Assembly: GCA_035550055.1 (NCBI GenBank)
Contig: DASZRO010000067.1
Span: forward strand, 1 to 42,054
DNA from: Mycobacteriales bacterium
GTDB lineage: Bacteria > Actinomycetota > Actinomycetes > JAFAQI01
Length of the DNA: 42,054 bases
Direction of reading: 5' to 3'
Each line of letters opens with the position of its first letter. Position 1 is the stretch's first letter. The notes under the pieces were generated by a model, which had not been told where the DNA came from, did no database searches, and saw nothing but the letters and a program-made list of their open reading frames with translations. Made by a program: the position numbers and the translations under genes. Shown here one piece after another: positions 23,521 through 32,034 of this stretch.

Positions 23521-24315
23521 GTGACACCTGCAGTCGTCGCGACCGACCTCGACGGCACCGTCGTACGCAGTGACGGCACGATCTCGCCCCGCACCCGCGC
23601 CGCGCTCACCCGGGCGCGCGCGGCCGGCGCCCTTGTGGTCGTCGTCACCGGCCGACCGCCCCGGTGGCTCGCCGGGATCGGTGAGGCCCTCGGCCACGAC
23701 GGCATCGCGATCTGCGCGAACGGCGCACTGACCTACGACCTGGCGACCGGGCGGGTCATCGCGTCGCGCCCGATCGGGCTCGACGTCGTACGCACCTTGA
23801 TGGCCCAGCTTCGCGCGTCGGTGCCGGGCGTGGTGTTCGCGGTCGAGCGGGTCGACGGCCAGTTCGCCCACGAGTCGGCGTACCTGCCGAGGTGGGAGCC
23901 TGAGCCCACCACGATCGTCGGCGACCTGGAGCAGGTGTTCGACGTACCGATCGCCAAGGTGCTCGGTCGGGTGGAAGGCGTCGACTCCGACCGGCTGCTC
24001 GCGGCGGCACGGGCCTCGGTCGGCGACGGCCTGGCGACGCTGACCCACTCCTCGATCGACGGGTTGCTCGAGGTCATGGCGTACGGCGTGACGAAGGCCA
24101 CGACGCTCGACCACTGGCTGGCGGCGCGGGGACTGAGCGCGGCCGACGTCGTCGCCTTCGGCGACATGCCCAACGACCTCGAGATGCTCACGTGGGCGGG
24201 CCGCGGGGTGGCGGTCGCCAACGCCCACCCGGACGTGCTCGCCGTGGCCGACGAGGTCACCGCCTCCAACGACGACGACGGGGTCGCCGTCGTACTCGAG
24301 CGCCTCTTCCCCTAG
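23521..24315 (+). CDS. HAD-superfamily phosphatase (Cof-type, class IIB)
   Basis: A 264-residue protein with HAD motif I DLDGT (nucleophile D9, acid D11), motif II VTGRPP, motif III lysine in GVTKATTLDHWL and motif IV GDMPND. The inserted cap domain between motifs II and III is of the Cof/C2B type. Such enzymes dephosphorylate sugar phosphates or nucleotides such as FMN. GTG 23521 is four bases after the serS stop, so the two genes are co-transcribed; this pairing is common in Actinomycetota. The substrate cannot be told from sequence. Confidence 0.92.
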   Translation: MTPAVVATDLDGTVVRSDGTISPRTRAALTRARAAGALVVVVTGRPPRWLAGIGEALGHDGIAICANGALTYDLATGRVIASRPIGLDVVRTLMAQLRASVPGVVFAVERVDGQFAHESAYLPRWEPEPTTIVGDLEQVFDVPIAKVLGRVEGVDSDRLLAAARASVGDGLATLTHSSIDGLLEVMAYGVTKATTLDHWLAARGLSAADVVAFGDMPNDLEMLTWAGRGVAVANAHPDVLAVADEVTASNDDDGVAVVLERLFP

Positions 24316-24338
24316 CGCCCCGGGCCTTGGGCCCTGCA

Positions 24339-24419
24339 CGAAGTAGCACACAACCCGCTGCGGTATGCGCGGATTGCCCGATTTGTCGGGTCGCCGGGAG
24401 GTAGTTGTGTGCTACTTCG
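24339..24419. repeat. 16-bp perfect inverted repeat between convergent genes
   Basis: CGAAGTAGCACACAAC (24339-24354) is the exact reverse complement of 24404-24419. The 49-bp interior contains a smaller CCCGA-TTTG-TCGGG hairpin (24377-24390). It lies between the convergent HAD and uppP stop codons. It may be a bidirectional terminator or a dispersed palindromic element; no T-tract flanks the arms. Confidence 0.8.
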
Positions 24420-24450
24420 AACCCGTGGGGGTGGGGTGGCGGGTCAGGCG

Positions 24451-25362
24451 TCAGGCGAAGCGGGCGATGCTCGCTACGCCGGCGAGCATGCAGTAGACCG
24501 CGAACGGGTTGAGGCGGTTGGTCTGGAAGTAGCGGGTCAGGAACTTCGTCGCGATGAGGGCTCCGACGAACGCCGCGGCGGCGCCGGCCATGGCCTGCCC
24601 GCGGATGCCGTCGCCGAGCGGACCGGTGAAGTCCGGGATCTTCAGCAAGCCGGCGGCAAGGATGATCGGCGTCGCCAGCAGGAAGGCGAACCGAACCGCC
24701 TGCTCGTGGTCCAGACCGCGCGCCAGGCCCGTCACCATCGTGACCCCGGACCGGCTGATGCCCGCGAACAGCGCGAGCACCTGCGCGAAGCCGATCCACA
24801 CCGCGTCCACCGGCCGCACCCGGGTGACGACCGCCTCGTCGAGCTCGTCGCTGCTCAGCGTCTCGGCGGGACGCGTCTCCGCCTCGGCGCGCGCGAGGGC
24901 GCGGCGGCGCAGCCGCTCGCCGGCCAGCAGGATGAAGCCGTTGACGGTCAGGAAGATCGCGGCGGCGAGCGGCTTGGCGAACACCACTCGCAGCTCGTGT
25001 TCGAGGACGAGCCCGGTGATGCCGGCGGGGATCGAGGCGATGACCAGCAGCCACGCCATGCGCTCGTGCACGGTCTCGACCTTGCGTTTGCCGATCGAGC
25101 GGAACAGGCCCTTCACGATCTCGACCCATTCGCGCCAGAAGAACAACAGCAGCGCCAGTGCCGTCGCGACGTGGAGTACGACGATGAAGGCGAGGTACGG
25201 CGACTCGCCGACGGACTCGTCTCCGACGGCCTGCGACCAGCTCCCGCCGAGCCAGTGCGGCAGCAGTACGGCGTGGCCGAGGCTCGACACCGGGAACAGC
25301 TCGGTGACGCCCTGCACGGCTCCGATGACGATCGCCTGCAGGAAGGTGAAGTGATGGTGCAT
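24451..25362 (-). CDS. uppP: Undecaprenyl-diphosphatase (BacA/UppP)
   Basis: A 303-residue polytopic membrane protein. Signature motifs are QGVTELFPVSSLGHAVL (17-33) and GISRSGVTM, which hold the active-site Glu, Ser, His and Arg residues. It removes a phosphate from undecaprenyl diphosphate, recycling the lipid carrier for peptidoglycan and other surface polymers, and can give bacitracin resistance. A hydrophilic loop of about 30 residues (RAEAETRPAETLSSDELDEA) is longer than in most homologues. The ATG overlaps the bpa stop (TGATG), suggesting coupled translation. Confidence 0.95.
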   Translation of the reverse strand: MHHHFTFLQAIVIGAVQGVTELFPVSSLGHAVLLPHWLGGSWSQAVGDESVGESPYLAFIVVLHVATALALLLFFWREWVEIVKGLFRSIGKRKVETVHERMAWLLVIASIPAGITGLVLEHELRVVFAKPLAAAIFLTVNGFILLAGERLRRRALARAEAETRPAETLSSDELDEAVVTRVRPVDAVWIGFAQVLALFAGISRSGVTMVTGLARGLDHEQAVRFAFLLATPIILAAGLLKIPDFTGPLGDGIRGQAMAGAAAAFVGALIATKFLTRYFQTNRLNPFAVYCMLAGVASIARFA

Positions 25363-25889
25363 CAGAGATAGAGCCCCGAGCCCGATCCGCTCTGCGGGCC
25401 GGAGTTGGGGCCCGACGGCAGCGCGCGTTGTCGCATCTCGTCCAGCTGCGCGCGGGCCGCCATCTGCTGGGCGAACAACGTCGCCTGGATCCCGTGGAAG
25501 AGCCCTTCGAGCCAGCCCACCAGCTGGGCCTGCGCGACGCGAAGCTCGGCATCGGAAGGCACCTCGTCGCCGGTGAAGGGCAGCGACAGTCGGGTCAGCT
25601 CTTCGCGGAGGTCGGGCGCAAGGCCGGTCGAGAGCTCTTTGATGGAGCTTTCGTGGATCTCCTTGAGCCGCATGCGGCTCGCCTCGTCGAGCGGCGCGGC
25701 CCGCACTTCCTCGAGCAGCTGCTTGATCATCGAGCCGATCCGCATCACCTTCGCGGGTTGCTCGACCATGCCGCCGACGTTCTCGCCGTCCTCGCGCTCG
25801 CCGTCGCCGTTCTCGTCTTCGATGGGTGAACCGTCGGGGCCGACGGTGACGATGCGGACCGGCTCAGCGGGATCGGCAGGGGTGCTCAT
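25362..25889 (-). CDS. bpa: Bacterial proteasome activator (Bpa/PafE, DUF2587)
   Basis: A 175-residue protein. After an acidic, disordered N-terminus (EDENGDGEREDGENVGG) comes the helical core: KVMRIGSMIKQLLEEVRAAP, RLKEIHESSIKEL, LPFTGDEVPSDAELRVAQAQLVGWLEGLFHGIQATLFAQQM. The C-terminus ends GLYL, matching the G-x-YL tail with which Bpa docks on the 20S proteasome and opens its gate without ATP. Presence of this gene implies a 20S proteasome elsewhere in the genome. ATG 25889 was chosen over an 11-codon longer frame because it begins the conserved-type acidic N-terminus. Confidence 0.92.
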   Translation of the reverse strand: MSTPADPAEPVRIVTVGPDGSPIEDENGDGEREDGENVGGMVEQPAKVMRIGSMIKQLLEEVRAAPLDEASRMRLKEIHESSIKELSTGLAPDLREELTRLSLPFTGDEVPSDAELRVAQAQLVGWLEGLFHGIQATLFAQQMAARAQLDEMRQRALPSGPNSGPQSGSGSGLYL

Positions 25890-25938
25890 GTCGCTATCGT
25901 CTCCTGGCCAGCGGCTGACCACACGCCCCGGGGTGGGT

Positions 25939-25953
25939 GAGGCCAGCGGCCTC
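25939..25953 (-). terminator. Hairpin after the Asp-box gene
   Basis: GAGGCC-AGC-GGCCTC forms a 6-bp stem with a 3-base loop. Flanking GGGTGA (25935-25940) and TCACCC (25962-25967) could extend or compete with the stem. It lies between the Asp-box gene stop and the bpa start on the minus strand. It is a weak terminator candidate without a T-tract. Confidence 0.35.
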
Positions 25954-25985
25954 GATCGGCATCACCCGTCCTTGCGCCCTGCGGG

Positions 25986-27194
25986 CTAACGGTAGGGGAC
26001 CTCGCTCCAGGTACGGCCGCTGTCGTAGCTGGTGACGAACGCCGGCGAGGTGTCGCTGGTCACGCCGACGATGTGGCTGGGGCTGATGTAGGCCGCAAAC
26101 GTGACGATGCCCGGCACGTCCGCACGGGTCCACCGGTGGCCGTGGACATAGGTGAGGTACGGCGCGCCCAGACCAGTGGTGACGAGCAGGTCGTCAGCGG
26201 TCCCGGCCGACAGCGTCCCGACGGCGGCGCGAACGTGCGGCAGGTTGGCGATGTTGGTCCAGTGCCGGCCGGAGTCGACCGACTCGAACAGGCTGCCGAT
26301 TCCGCGGACCGGTGTGCACTCGGCGGCCAGCCCGTTCTGGCTCCACGCCGCAAAGGCCTGGCTCTCGCCGAGGCACGGGTTCGTCTCGTGCCGCCAGCTG
26401 TAGCCGTCGTCGTCCGTTGCCCACAGATCCTTGCCGCCGGTGACGTAGATCGCGTGGCCGCGAAGCGTCAGGGTCGCGTCGTAGCTGTCGACCGGTTTGA
26501 CCGACGACACCCGGACGAGCTGCGGCGAGGTGAGCGTGGCCTGGAACAGTCGCAGTCGCGCGCAGCGGGCACACGAGCGGACCAGCGCCCAGACGACGCC
26601 GTGCGCGGTTTCGAGATCCGCGATGTAGCCGGGACTGGGCAGCGTGTGCCAGGTCAGGCCGCCGTCGTCCGTGGACTGGTAGTCGGCACCGAAGCTGAAG
26701 CCCTGGTCCGCGTCGGCGAACCGCACGGTGCCTTGGGGCGCGGGACGGGGAGTCTCGATCGACCACGTCGTCCCGCCGTCGGTGGTGCGGGCGAGGCCGC
26801 CGACGACGGTGCCGCCCGGGACTTCCAGGCCGCCGGTGACCCAGCCTTCGGACTGCGTCACGAAGCTGACGGAGGCAGGTACCAGCAGCGACAACGCCGG
26901 ATGTACGACGAGGTCGCCCTCGCCGCCGTCGAGCGAGTCCGGGGTGTCGCTTTGCCTCGCGGCGGCGACCTGCAGCTTCTGGTCACTGCTGGACTTGTGC
27001 AGCGAGACGAGGGCGGGGGCTGCTGCGCCGACGACGACGAGACTCACCGCGCCCGCCAGAGCCGACTTCATGCGCCGACGCCGGCGGCCGCGGCGCCGGA
27101 TCGCCTCCCAGGCGCCGGGTGGCGGGGCGAGCTCGTCACCTCGCCCGCGCAGCAGCGAGTCGAAGTCGAGGTCGGGCCCGAGGTCGTCGCTCAT
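25986..27194 (-). CDS. Membrane-anchored Asp-box (BNR/Ycf48-like) propeller protein
   Basis: A 402-residue protein. Residues 1-41 are cytoplasmic and end in a run of arginines; residues about 43-65 form one transmembrane helix; the rest is outside. The external part has five Asp-box-like repeats: TTDGGTTWS, STDDGGLTWH, ATDDDGYSWR, SVDSGRHWT and SYDSGRTWS, typical of sialidase/Ycf48-type beta-propellers. No sialidase catalytic residues are evident. Its ATG overlaps the stop of the ECF sigma gene (ATGA), so it may act as the sigma factor's membrane partner. The cytoplasmic tail lacks the H-x3-C-x2-C anti-sigma motif, so that role is inferred from position. Confidence 0.82.
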   Translation of the reverse strand: MSDDLGPDLDFDSLLRGRGDELAPPPGAWEAIRRRGRRRRRMKSALAGAVSLVVVGAAAPALVSLHKSSSDQKLQVAAARQSDTPDSLDGGEGDLVVHPALSLLVPASVSFVTQSEGWVTGGLEVPGGTVVGGLARTTDGGTTWSIETPRPAPQGTVRFADADQGFSFGADYQSTDDGGLTWHTLPSPGYIADLETAHGVVWALVRSCARCARLRLFQATLTSPQLVRVSSVKPVDSYDATLTLRGHAIYVTGGKDLWATDDDGYSWRHETNPCLGESQAFAAWSQNGLAAECTPVRGIGSLFESVDSGRHWTNIANLPHVRAAVGTLSAGTADDLLVTTGLGAPYLTYVHGHRWTRADVPGIVTFAAYISPSHIVGVTSDTSPAFVTSYDSGRTWSEVPYR

Positions 27195-27658
27195 CGCGAG
27201 TCCTCGAGCAGCGCCTGCAGCCTCGCCCGTGCGTCGTACAGGTCGCGCTTCACAGTGCCCGGAGCGACGCCGAGCTGGCGGGCGATGCCGTCGACCGGGA
27301 GGTCCGCGAAGTAGTGGAGGACGACGACCTGTGCCAGCCGGCGGGGCAGGCTCTCCACGAGCATCCGGATCTCGGGCGCCGGCTCGGTGGGCGCGGTAGC
27401 GGTGGCGGTCGCCGTCTTGCGCAGCGCGACGCGCTCCCGCTCGCTGCGCCGCCACCGGTCACGGATCAGGTTCAGCGCGGTCGTGTAGAGATAGGCGCGG
27501 GGATCCTGGACTGCGCTCCAGCGGCCGAGGAGTCGCGCGAACGCTTCGGCGGCGATGTCGTGGGCCGCCTCGTCGTCACCGACCATCCGGCGACACCAGC
27601 CGGCGAGGGGGGCGTAGTGAGCTCGAAAGATCGCCTCACCGGTCGGCGCGGCGTCCAC
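27191..27658 (-). CDS. ECF-family RNA polymerase sigma factor
   Basis: From GTG 27658 the protein has 155 residues. Region 2 contains FRAHYAPLAGWCRRMVGD, DIAAEAFARLLGRW and DPRAYLYTTALNLIRDRWRR; after a short linker, region 4 has LPRRLAQVVVLHYFADLPVDGIARQLGVAPGTVKRDLYDARARL with its helix-turn-helix. It directs transcription of a small regulon from ECF-type promoters. GTG 27658 is preceded by GGAGG five bases upstream; a GTG at 27718 would add 20 residues unlike any sigma factor. The gene is coupled by ATGA to the membrane-anchored Asp-box protein. Confidence 0.9.
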   Translation of the reverse strand: MDAAPTGEAIFRAHYAPLAGWCRRMVGDDEAAHDIAAEAFARLLGRWSAVQDPRAYLYTTALNLIRDRWRRSERERVALRKTATATATAPTEPAPEIRMLVESLPRRLAQVVVLHYFADLPVDGIARQLGVAPGTVKRDLYDARARLQALLEDSR

Positions 27659-27758
27659 GGCACCCTCCACCACTGACCGGGGACACCCAGTATCGAGCAC
27701 CGCGACAGCGACGTTCACGATCTTCAGACGGTCGAGGCGACGGTTCGGTTGGGGCCGA

Positions 27759-28739
27759 CTACTGGACGGTCAGCACAACCTTGCCGATGTGCTGGTTGCT
27801 GGCGACGAGCAGGTGCGCTTCAGCCACCTGGTTCATCCGCAACGTCGTGTGTACGACGGGCTTCACGCGTCCGTCGGCGATCATCGGCCACAGGCCGTCG
27901 ACGACCGCAGCGCAGATGTCGGCCTTCTCGTCGAGCGGCCGGGCGCGAAGCGATGTCGCGTGGATGGTCGCTCGCTTGGTCAGCAGGCTGCTGAGGTTGA
28001 GCTCGGCCTGCGTCCCACCCTGCAGCCCGATGATCACCAGCTGACCGTTCGCGGCGAGCGCGCTGACGTTGCGTTCGAGGTAGGCCGCGCCCATGATGTC
28101 GAGAATCACGTCGGCTCCGCGGCCGTTGGTGGCCTCGAGTGTGGCGTCGACGAAGTCTTCGTCGCGGTAGCTGATCGCGACGTGTGCGCCCAGCTCGCGG
28201 CAACGCTCGACCTTCTCCGCGGGGCCCGCGGTTGCAACGACGTTGGCGCCCAGGGCGCGGGCCACCTGAATCGCCATCGTGCCGATGCCGCTGGCGCCGC
28301 CGTGGACCAACAGGGTCTGGCCCGCGGTGAGCCGGGCGATCATCACCAGGTTCGACCAGACGGTCGCGCACACTTCCGGAAGTGAGCCGGCGGTGACGAG
28401 GTCGACCCCGGCGGGGACCGGCATCACCTGCCCTTCGGCGGCGACTGCGAGCTCCGCCTGCCCACCGCCCGCGAGCAGCGCGCACACCTCATCGCCCACC
28501 GCCCATCGATTGACGCCCTCGCCGACCGCGACCACACGCCCGCTGCATTCCAGCCCGAGCACGTCGGTGACCCCTGGCGGCGGTGGGTAGACGCCGAGGC
28601 GCTGAAGGAGGTCGGCGCGGTTCACCGCACTGGCGACCACTTCGATCAGGACCTCGCCCGGGCCGGCCTCGGGATCGTCGTGCTGGCTCCAGTGCAGGAC
28701 GGCGATGTCGCCGGCGCCGCTGCAGTGCACCGCCTTCAC
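27759..28739 (-). CDS. NAD(P)H-dependent quinone oxidoreductase (PIG3-like MDR)
   Basis: A 326-residue medium-chain dehydrogenase/reductase without the catalytic zinc ligands. Marks are SAVNRADLLQRLGVYPPPPG (family substrate loop), LGLECSGRVVAVGEGV, and the cofactor loop VHGGASGIGTMAIQVARALGA. PIG3-type enzymes reduce quinones with NADPH. GTG 28739 gives the usual N-terminus (VKAVHCSGAGD); the frame is open 16 codons further, which would add an unlikely MLLRTRT leader. It is divergent from the PucR-type regulator with 99 bp between start codons, so that regulator may control it. Confidence 0.9.
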   Translation of the reverse strand: MKAVHCSGAGDIAVLHWSQHDDPEAGPGEVLIEVVASAVNRADLLQRLGVYPPPPGVTDVLGLECSGRVVAVGEGVNRWAVGDEVCALLAGGGQAELAVAAEGQVMPVPAGVDLVTAGSLPEVCATVWSNLVMIARLTAGQTLLVHGGASGIGTMAIQVARALGANVVATAGPAEKVERCRELGAHVAISYRDEDFVDATLEATNGRGADVILDIMGAAYLERNVSALAANGQLVIIGLQGGTQAELNLSSLLTKRATIHATSLRARPLDEKADICAAVVDGLWPMIADGRVKPVVHTTLRMNQVAEAHLLVASNQHIGKVVLTVQ

Positions 28740-28838
28740 GATCGTTACGCTACGCAGCGCAACGGCGGTGCGCGTGCGGAGGAGCAAGGTTCAGCCGTTT
28801 GGCGTTGTGAGCCGCTACAACAGGGGGATGATGTTGCT

Positions 28839-30053
28839 ATGACCGCGGAGGAGTCGACGCTTTTCGCTCGCGTCGAGCGCGACATCCCCAAGATCGCGCG
28901 GCGGATGCTGGACCGGTTCGTCACCGAGATTCCGCTGTACGGCATGTTGCCCCGTGAGCAGCTCGAGGGTGAGATCGCGCAGATCACGACGGGTGCGCTC
29001 CGGCTGTTCTTCCGCTCGCTGTGCTCGACCGAACCGATCTACGACGACGAGCTGGTCGAGATCCGCAGCTCCGCTGCGCGACGCGCCGAGGAGCGGGTGC
29101 CGCTCGACGCGGTTCTCGCGGCCTACCACGTCGGCGGCCGGATCGGCTGGGAGGCGCTCGTCGACGCCGCCCGCCCGGAGGAGCGCGACCAGCTGGTCGT
29201 CGCCGCGGGCCGGGTGCTGGAGTTCGTCCACCAGGTCACCGGCGCGGTCGCCTCGGCCTACCTCGAGGAGCGGCAGAGCATCTACGGCGAAGAGCGCGAC
29301 GCGTTGCGCGCGGTGGCTTCGGCGCTGCTCGCCGGTGAGCCCGCTGACAAGCTCGCGGCGCGGGTGGGGCTGACGGTCGCGCCGGCATACGTCGTCCTGG
29401 AGATCGCGATCGGTGATCATCCGGACGAGGGCGAGCACGGTGTCGGCGGCGCGGTCGCGGCTCGCCGCAAGCTACGACGGGTCCAGGGCCGGCTGGAGCG
29501 GTGGGCGGGCCAGCCGGTGCTCGGGTTGCTCGAACCGGCCGGAGGTCCAGCCCTGATCGCCACGATGCCGGAGGACGCCGACAAGGTCGTTCTCGGGCTG
29601 TCCGAGCTGATGGTCGACCTCAACGAGGCCGCCGGCGCGACGGTGACCGCGGGTGTGGCGGTTGCGTCGACCGTCTCCGATTTGGTCAACGCCGCGCAGC
29701 AGGCCGGCGACGTGCTCTCCCTCGCGACGGGTCTGGGGCGCGGTCCGGGCGCCTACTCGCTGTCCGACGTACTGCTGGAGTACCAGCTCTCGCGGCCCAG
29801 TGACGCGCTTCCCGAGCTCGGGCTGTTGCTCGAGCCGCTCGAGCGCAACCCGGACCTCGTGCTCACGTTGCAGACCTACCTCGAGCACGACCTCGATCGG
29901 CGGGGGACGGCGGCGGCGCTGCACGTGCACCCGAACACGCTCGACTACCGGCTGCGCCGGGTGGTCGACCTCACCGGCATCGACCCGGCGACTTCCCGCG
30001 GGTTGCAGCTCGTCGGGGCCGCGCTGGCTGCCCGCCGGCTGCGCGGCGACTAG
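28839..30053 (+). CDS. PucR/CdaR-family transcriptional regulator
   Basis: A 404-residue protein. The N-terminus (about 1-150) resembles the RsbRD-type helical sensor domain, with FARVERDIPKIARRML and LAAYHVGGRIGWEAL. The middle is a degenerate GGDEF-like region (ARRKLRRVQGRLERW... TAGVAVASTVSDL). The C-terminal PucR HTH domain holds TLQTYLEHDLDRRGTAAALH and HPNTLDYRLRRV, followed by TGIDP. It binds DNA through that domain. ATG 28839 is the only start that keeps the full sensor domain without running into the divergent gene. The signal is unknown; targets may include the divergent quinone oxidoreductase. Confidence 0.88.
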   Translation: MTAEESTLFARVERDIPKIARRMLDRFVTEIPLYGMLPREQLEGEIAQITTGALRLFFRSLCSTEPIYDDELVEIRSSAARRAEERVPLDAVLAAYHVGGRIGWEALVDAARPEERDQLVVAAGRVLEFVHQVTGAVASAYLEERQSIYGEERDALRAVASALLAGEPADKLAARVGLTVAPAYVVLEIAIGDHPDEGEHGVGGAVAARRKLRRVQGRLERWAGQPVLGLLEPAGGPALIATMPEDADKVVLGLSELMVDLNEAAGATVTAGVAVASTVSDLVNAAQQAGDVLSLATGLGRGPGAYSLSDVLLEYQLSRPSDALPELGLLLEPLERNPDLVLTLQTYLEHDLDRRGTAAALHVHPNTLDYRLRRVVDLTGIDPATSRGLQLVGAALAARRLRGD

Positions 30054-30063
30054 CCAGACCAGC

Positions 30064-32034
30064 TCAGGAAGCCGAAGCCGGCAGCAGCTGCACGCTGTAG
30101 ACCTTCGCCGTCGTGCCCGCAGGCAGGTAGACGCGCGCTTCGACGACCTGGCCGGCTGGCGGCGCCGGCGGATCGTCGCTGAACACCGAGTGACCTCGGA
30201 ATACCGGCGTAGGTCCCGAGGAAGCGAGCGAGACGGGCACCGTCACCGTGGTGAGGCCACCGGTGGCAGGCAGGATGCGCCGCCCGATCAGCTGGGAGGT
30301 GCCGGCGTTCCACGCCTCGACGTTGATCGGCCCGTTGCTCATCAGCTGCACGTTGAGGGCGTAGTTGCCTGCTGGTTCGTTGAAGTAGGCGCCGTCGAGC
30401 AAGTAGCCGCCGACCGGGTCGGTCGTCGTCATGTTCCACTCGGGCGCGGGGCCCGTGACGAGCGGCCGCCCGATCTCGCTTCGCGCCGCCCAAGCGGGCA
30501 CTGCTGAGTGTTGGCTCCAGCCCCCGAGAGCCACGGCGGTGGCACCAGGGGGCGGCGCCCATTCGAAGACCCACACGCCGCCGTCGTGGATCAGCAACTC
30601 GGCATTCATGTCGTCGGCGAGGTGGGCAATCAGGCGAAGCGAATCGGCCACCGAACTGGGCTCGATGCCTTGATAGGGCACCACGACGAAGAAGATCTCG
30701 CGCCCGAAGACGGGTGCGAGGACGGTCCGGCCCCCGCTCTCCGGACCGGTGTAGGCGTAGGTCACGTCGCGCGCGGCAAACCGTCCGACCACTCCGTTGG
30801 AGGCGATCACCTCGGCATTGCTGGGGATCAGCCGCTCTGCGTGGTCGAGCGCGTGCACGGCCGCTGAATCGACGCGGTCCCACTGCGTACTGAGATGAGG
30901 TAGCCAGACGCCGGCCCAAGCGACGGTGTTGGCCAGGCTTGCTACGAGCAGGACGGTGACGGCCGGCCCGCCCCAGCGACGTTGCACCAGCGTGCGAGCG
31001 GCAAGGATGCCCGCCACGACGAGCGGGGCCCAGAGCGCGGCGTATTGAAACCCTTGCGCCGAGAACACCGGTCCGCCGACGCCGTTTTCGACAGCGGTGA
31101 CGGCGGCCAGAGGCAGCCCCCACGGCGACAACAGCCCGATGAACCCCGCCGGTGAGATGAGCGCCCAGTAGTTGCGAGGGTGCTGCGAGAGCGAACTGAT
31201 CAGCGCGCCCGGATGCCGCGCCAGGTCGAGGATGCCGCTTGCCGCGTGATGCTTCTTGCCGGCGCCCAATCCGTTGGAGCGCAGAATGTCGCTGACAAGA
31301 GAGCCGGTGCCGGTCGCGCCGCCGACGTGAGACTCGACGACGAACCCGGCGGCGCCACCCAGAAGGAGCGCCAAGCTCGGTCGCAGCCGTCGACGATCGG
31401 CGCTCACGCTGGCGGCCAGCCCGCAAAGACCCACGGCCGCGAGGTAGGTCATCGCGATGTCGCCACACAGCGCGCAACACGTCGCCCACGCGATGAGCTG
31501 ACGGAGGTGCCGGTAGTACAACGCGCGCAGCGTCAACACCACGAACGGCGCGGCGAGGGTGATGTCCAGATGGATGTCGAAGGAGATCGCCCAATAGATC
31601 CACGGGTTGCAGGTGAGGAGGACGAGGCTGATGGCTGCGACAGACCAGTCGGGCATCGGGAGGCCGAGCGACCGCTCGTGGAGGAGCCGCACGAGCCAGG
31701 TGAACGCAATCAGCTCGGCGCTCACCACGCCGAGGTCCTGCACTGCCAGCGGTGCGTAGCCCCCGAGACCGAAGTGGGTGATGAGCGCGATCGGCCACAT
31801 CAGGAATACGGAGTGGTCGTGCCAGAACGGCTCATTGCCGAATGAGTCGGTCGGGTTCAGATGGCCGTGCGCGATGTGTGACCACGCCTGCCAGTACTGC
31901 GCGTAGTCGTTGGTCAAGCTGAAGTGCCGCCACAGCACGGAGCTCCACCACAGCATCACGCCGAGCTGGACGGCGAAGACAACGACGGCTACTCGGCGTA
32001 CCCGGCGGAGCCCGGCCCCCTGCTCACCGGGCAT
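30064..32034 (-). CDS. DUF2079-like polytopic membrane protein (possible GT-C)
   Basis: A 656-residue protein with about 10-11 transmembrane helices in the first 380 residues, then a large exported C-terminal region. Near residue 40 is NDYAQYWQAWSHIAHGHLNP and then WHDHSVFLMWPIA, the acidic and histidine-containing loop seen in DUF2079 and related GT-C glycosyltransferase-like proteins. The C-terminal part looks beta-rich (NYALNVQLMSNGPINVEAWN), perhaps a carbohydrate-binding-like sandwich. ATG 32034 overlaps the upstream stop (TGATG). It is the last gene of a four-gene unit. A sugar-transfer role from a polyprenyl carrier is inferred from fold type. Confidence 0.78.
   Translation of the reverse strand: MPGEQGAGLRRVRRVAVVVFAVQLGVMLWWSSVLWRHFSLTNDYAQYWQAWSHIAHGHLNPTDSFGNEPFWHDHSVFLMWPIALITHFGLGGYAPLAVQDLGVVSAELIAFTWLVRLLHERSLGLPMPDWSVAAISLVLLTCNPWIYWAISFDIHLDITLAAPFVVLTLRALYYRHLRQLIAWATCCALCGDIAMTYLAAVGLCGLAASVSADRRRLRPSLALLLGGAAGFVVESHVGGATGTGSLVSDILRSNGLGAGKKHHAASGILDLARHPGALISSLSQHPRNYWALISPAGFIGLLSPWGLPLAAVTAVENGVGGPVFSAQGFQYAALWAPLVVAGILAARTLVQRRWGGPAVTVLLVASLANTVAWAGVWLPHLSTQWDRVDSAAVHALDHAERLIPSNAEVIASNGVVGRFAARDVTYAYTGPESGGRTVLAPVFGREIFFVVVPYQGIEPSSVADSLRLIAHLADDMNAELLIHDGGVWVFEWAPPPGATAVALGGWSQHSAVPAWAARSEIGRPLVTGPAPEWNMTTTDPVGGYLLDGAYFNEPAGNYALNVQLMSNGPINVEAWNAGTSQLIGRRILPATGGLTTVTVPVSLASSGPTPVFRGHSVFSDDPPAPPAGQVVEARVYLPAGTTAKVYSVQLLPASAS

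Noticed and set aside
22236-23705. 489-residue minus-strand frame
   Set aside because: It is antisense to serS, whose full set of class II motifs is present.
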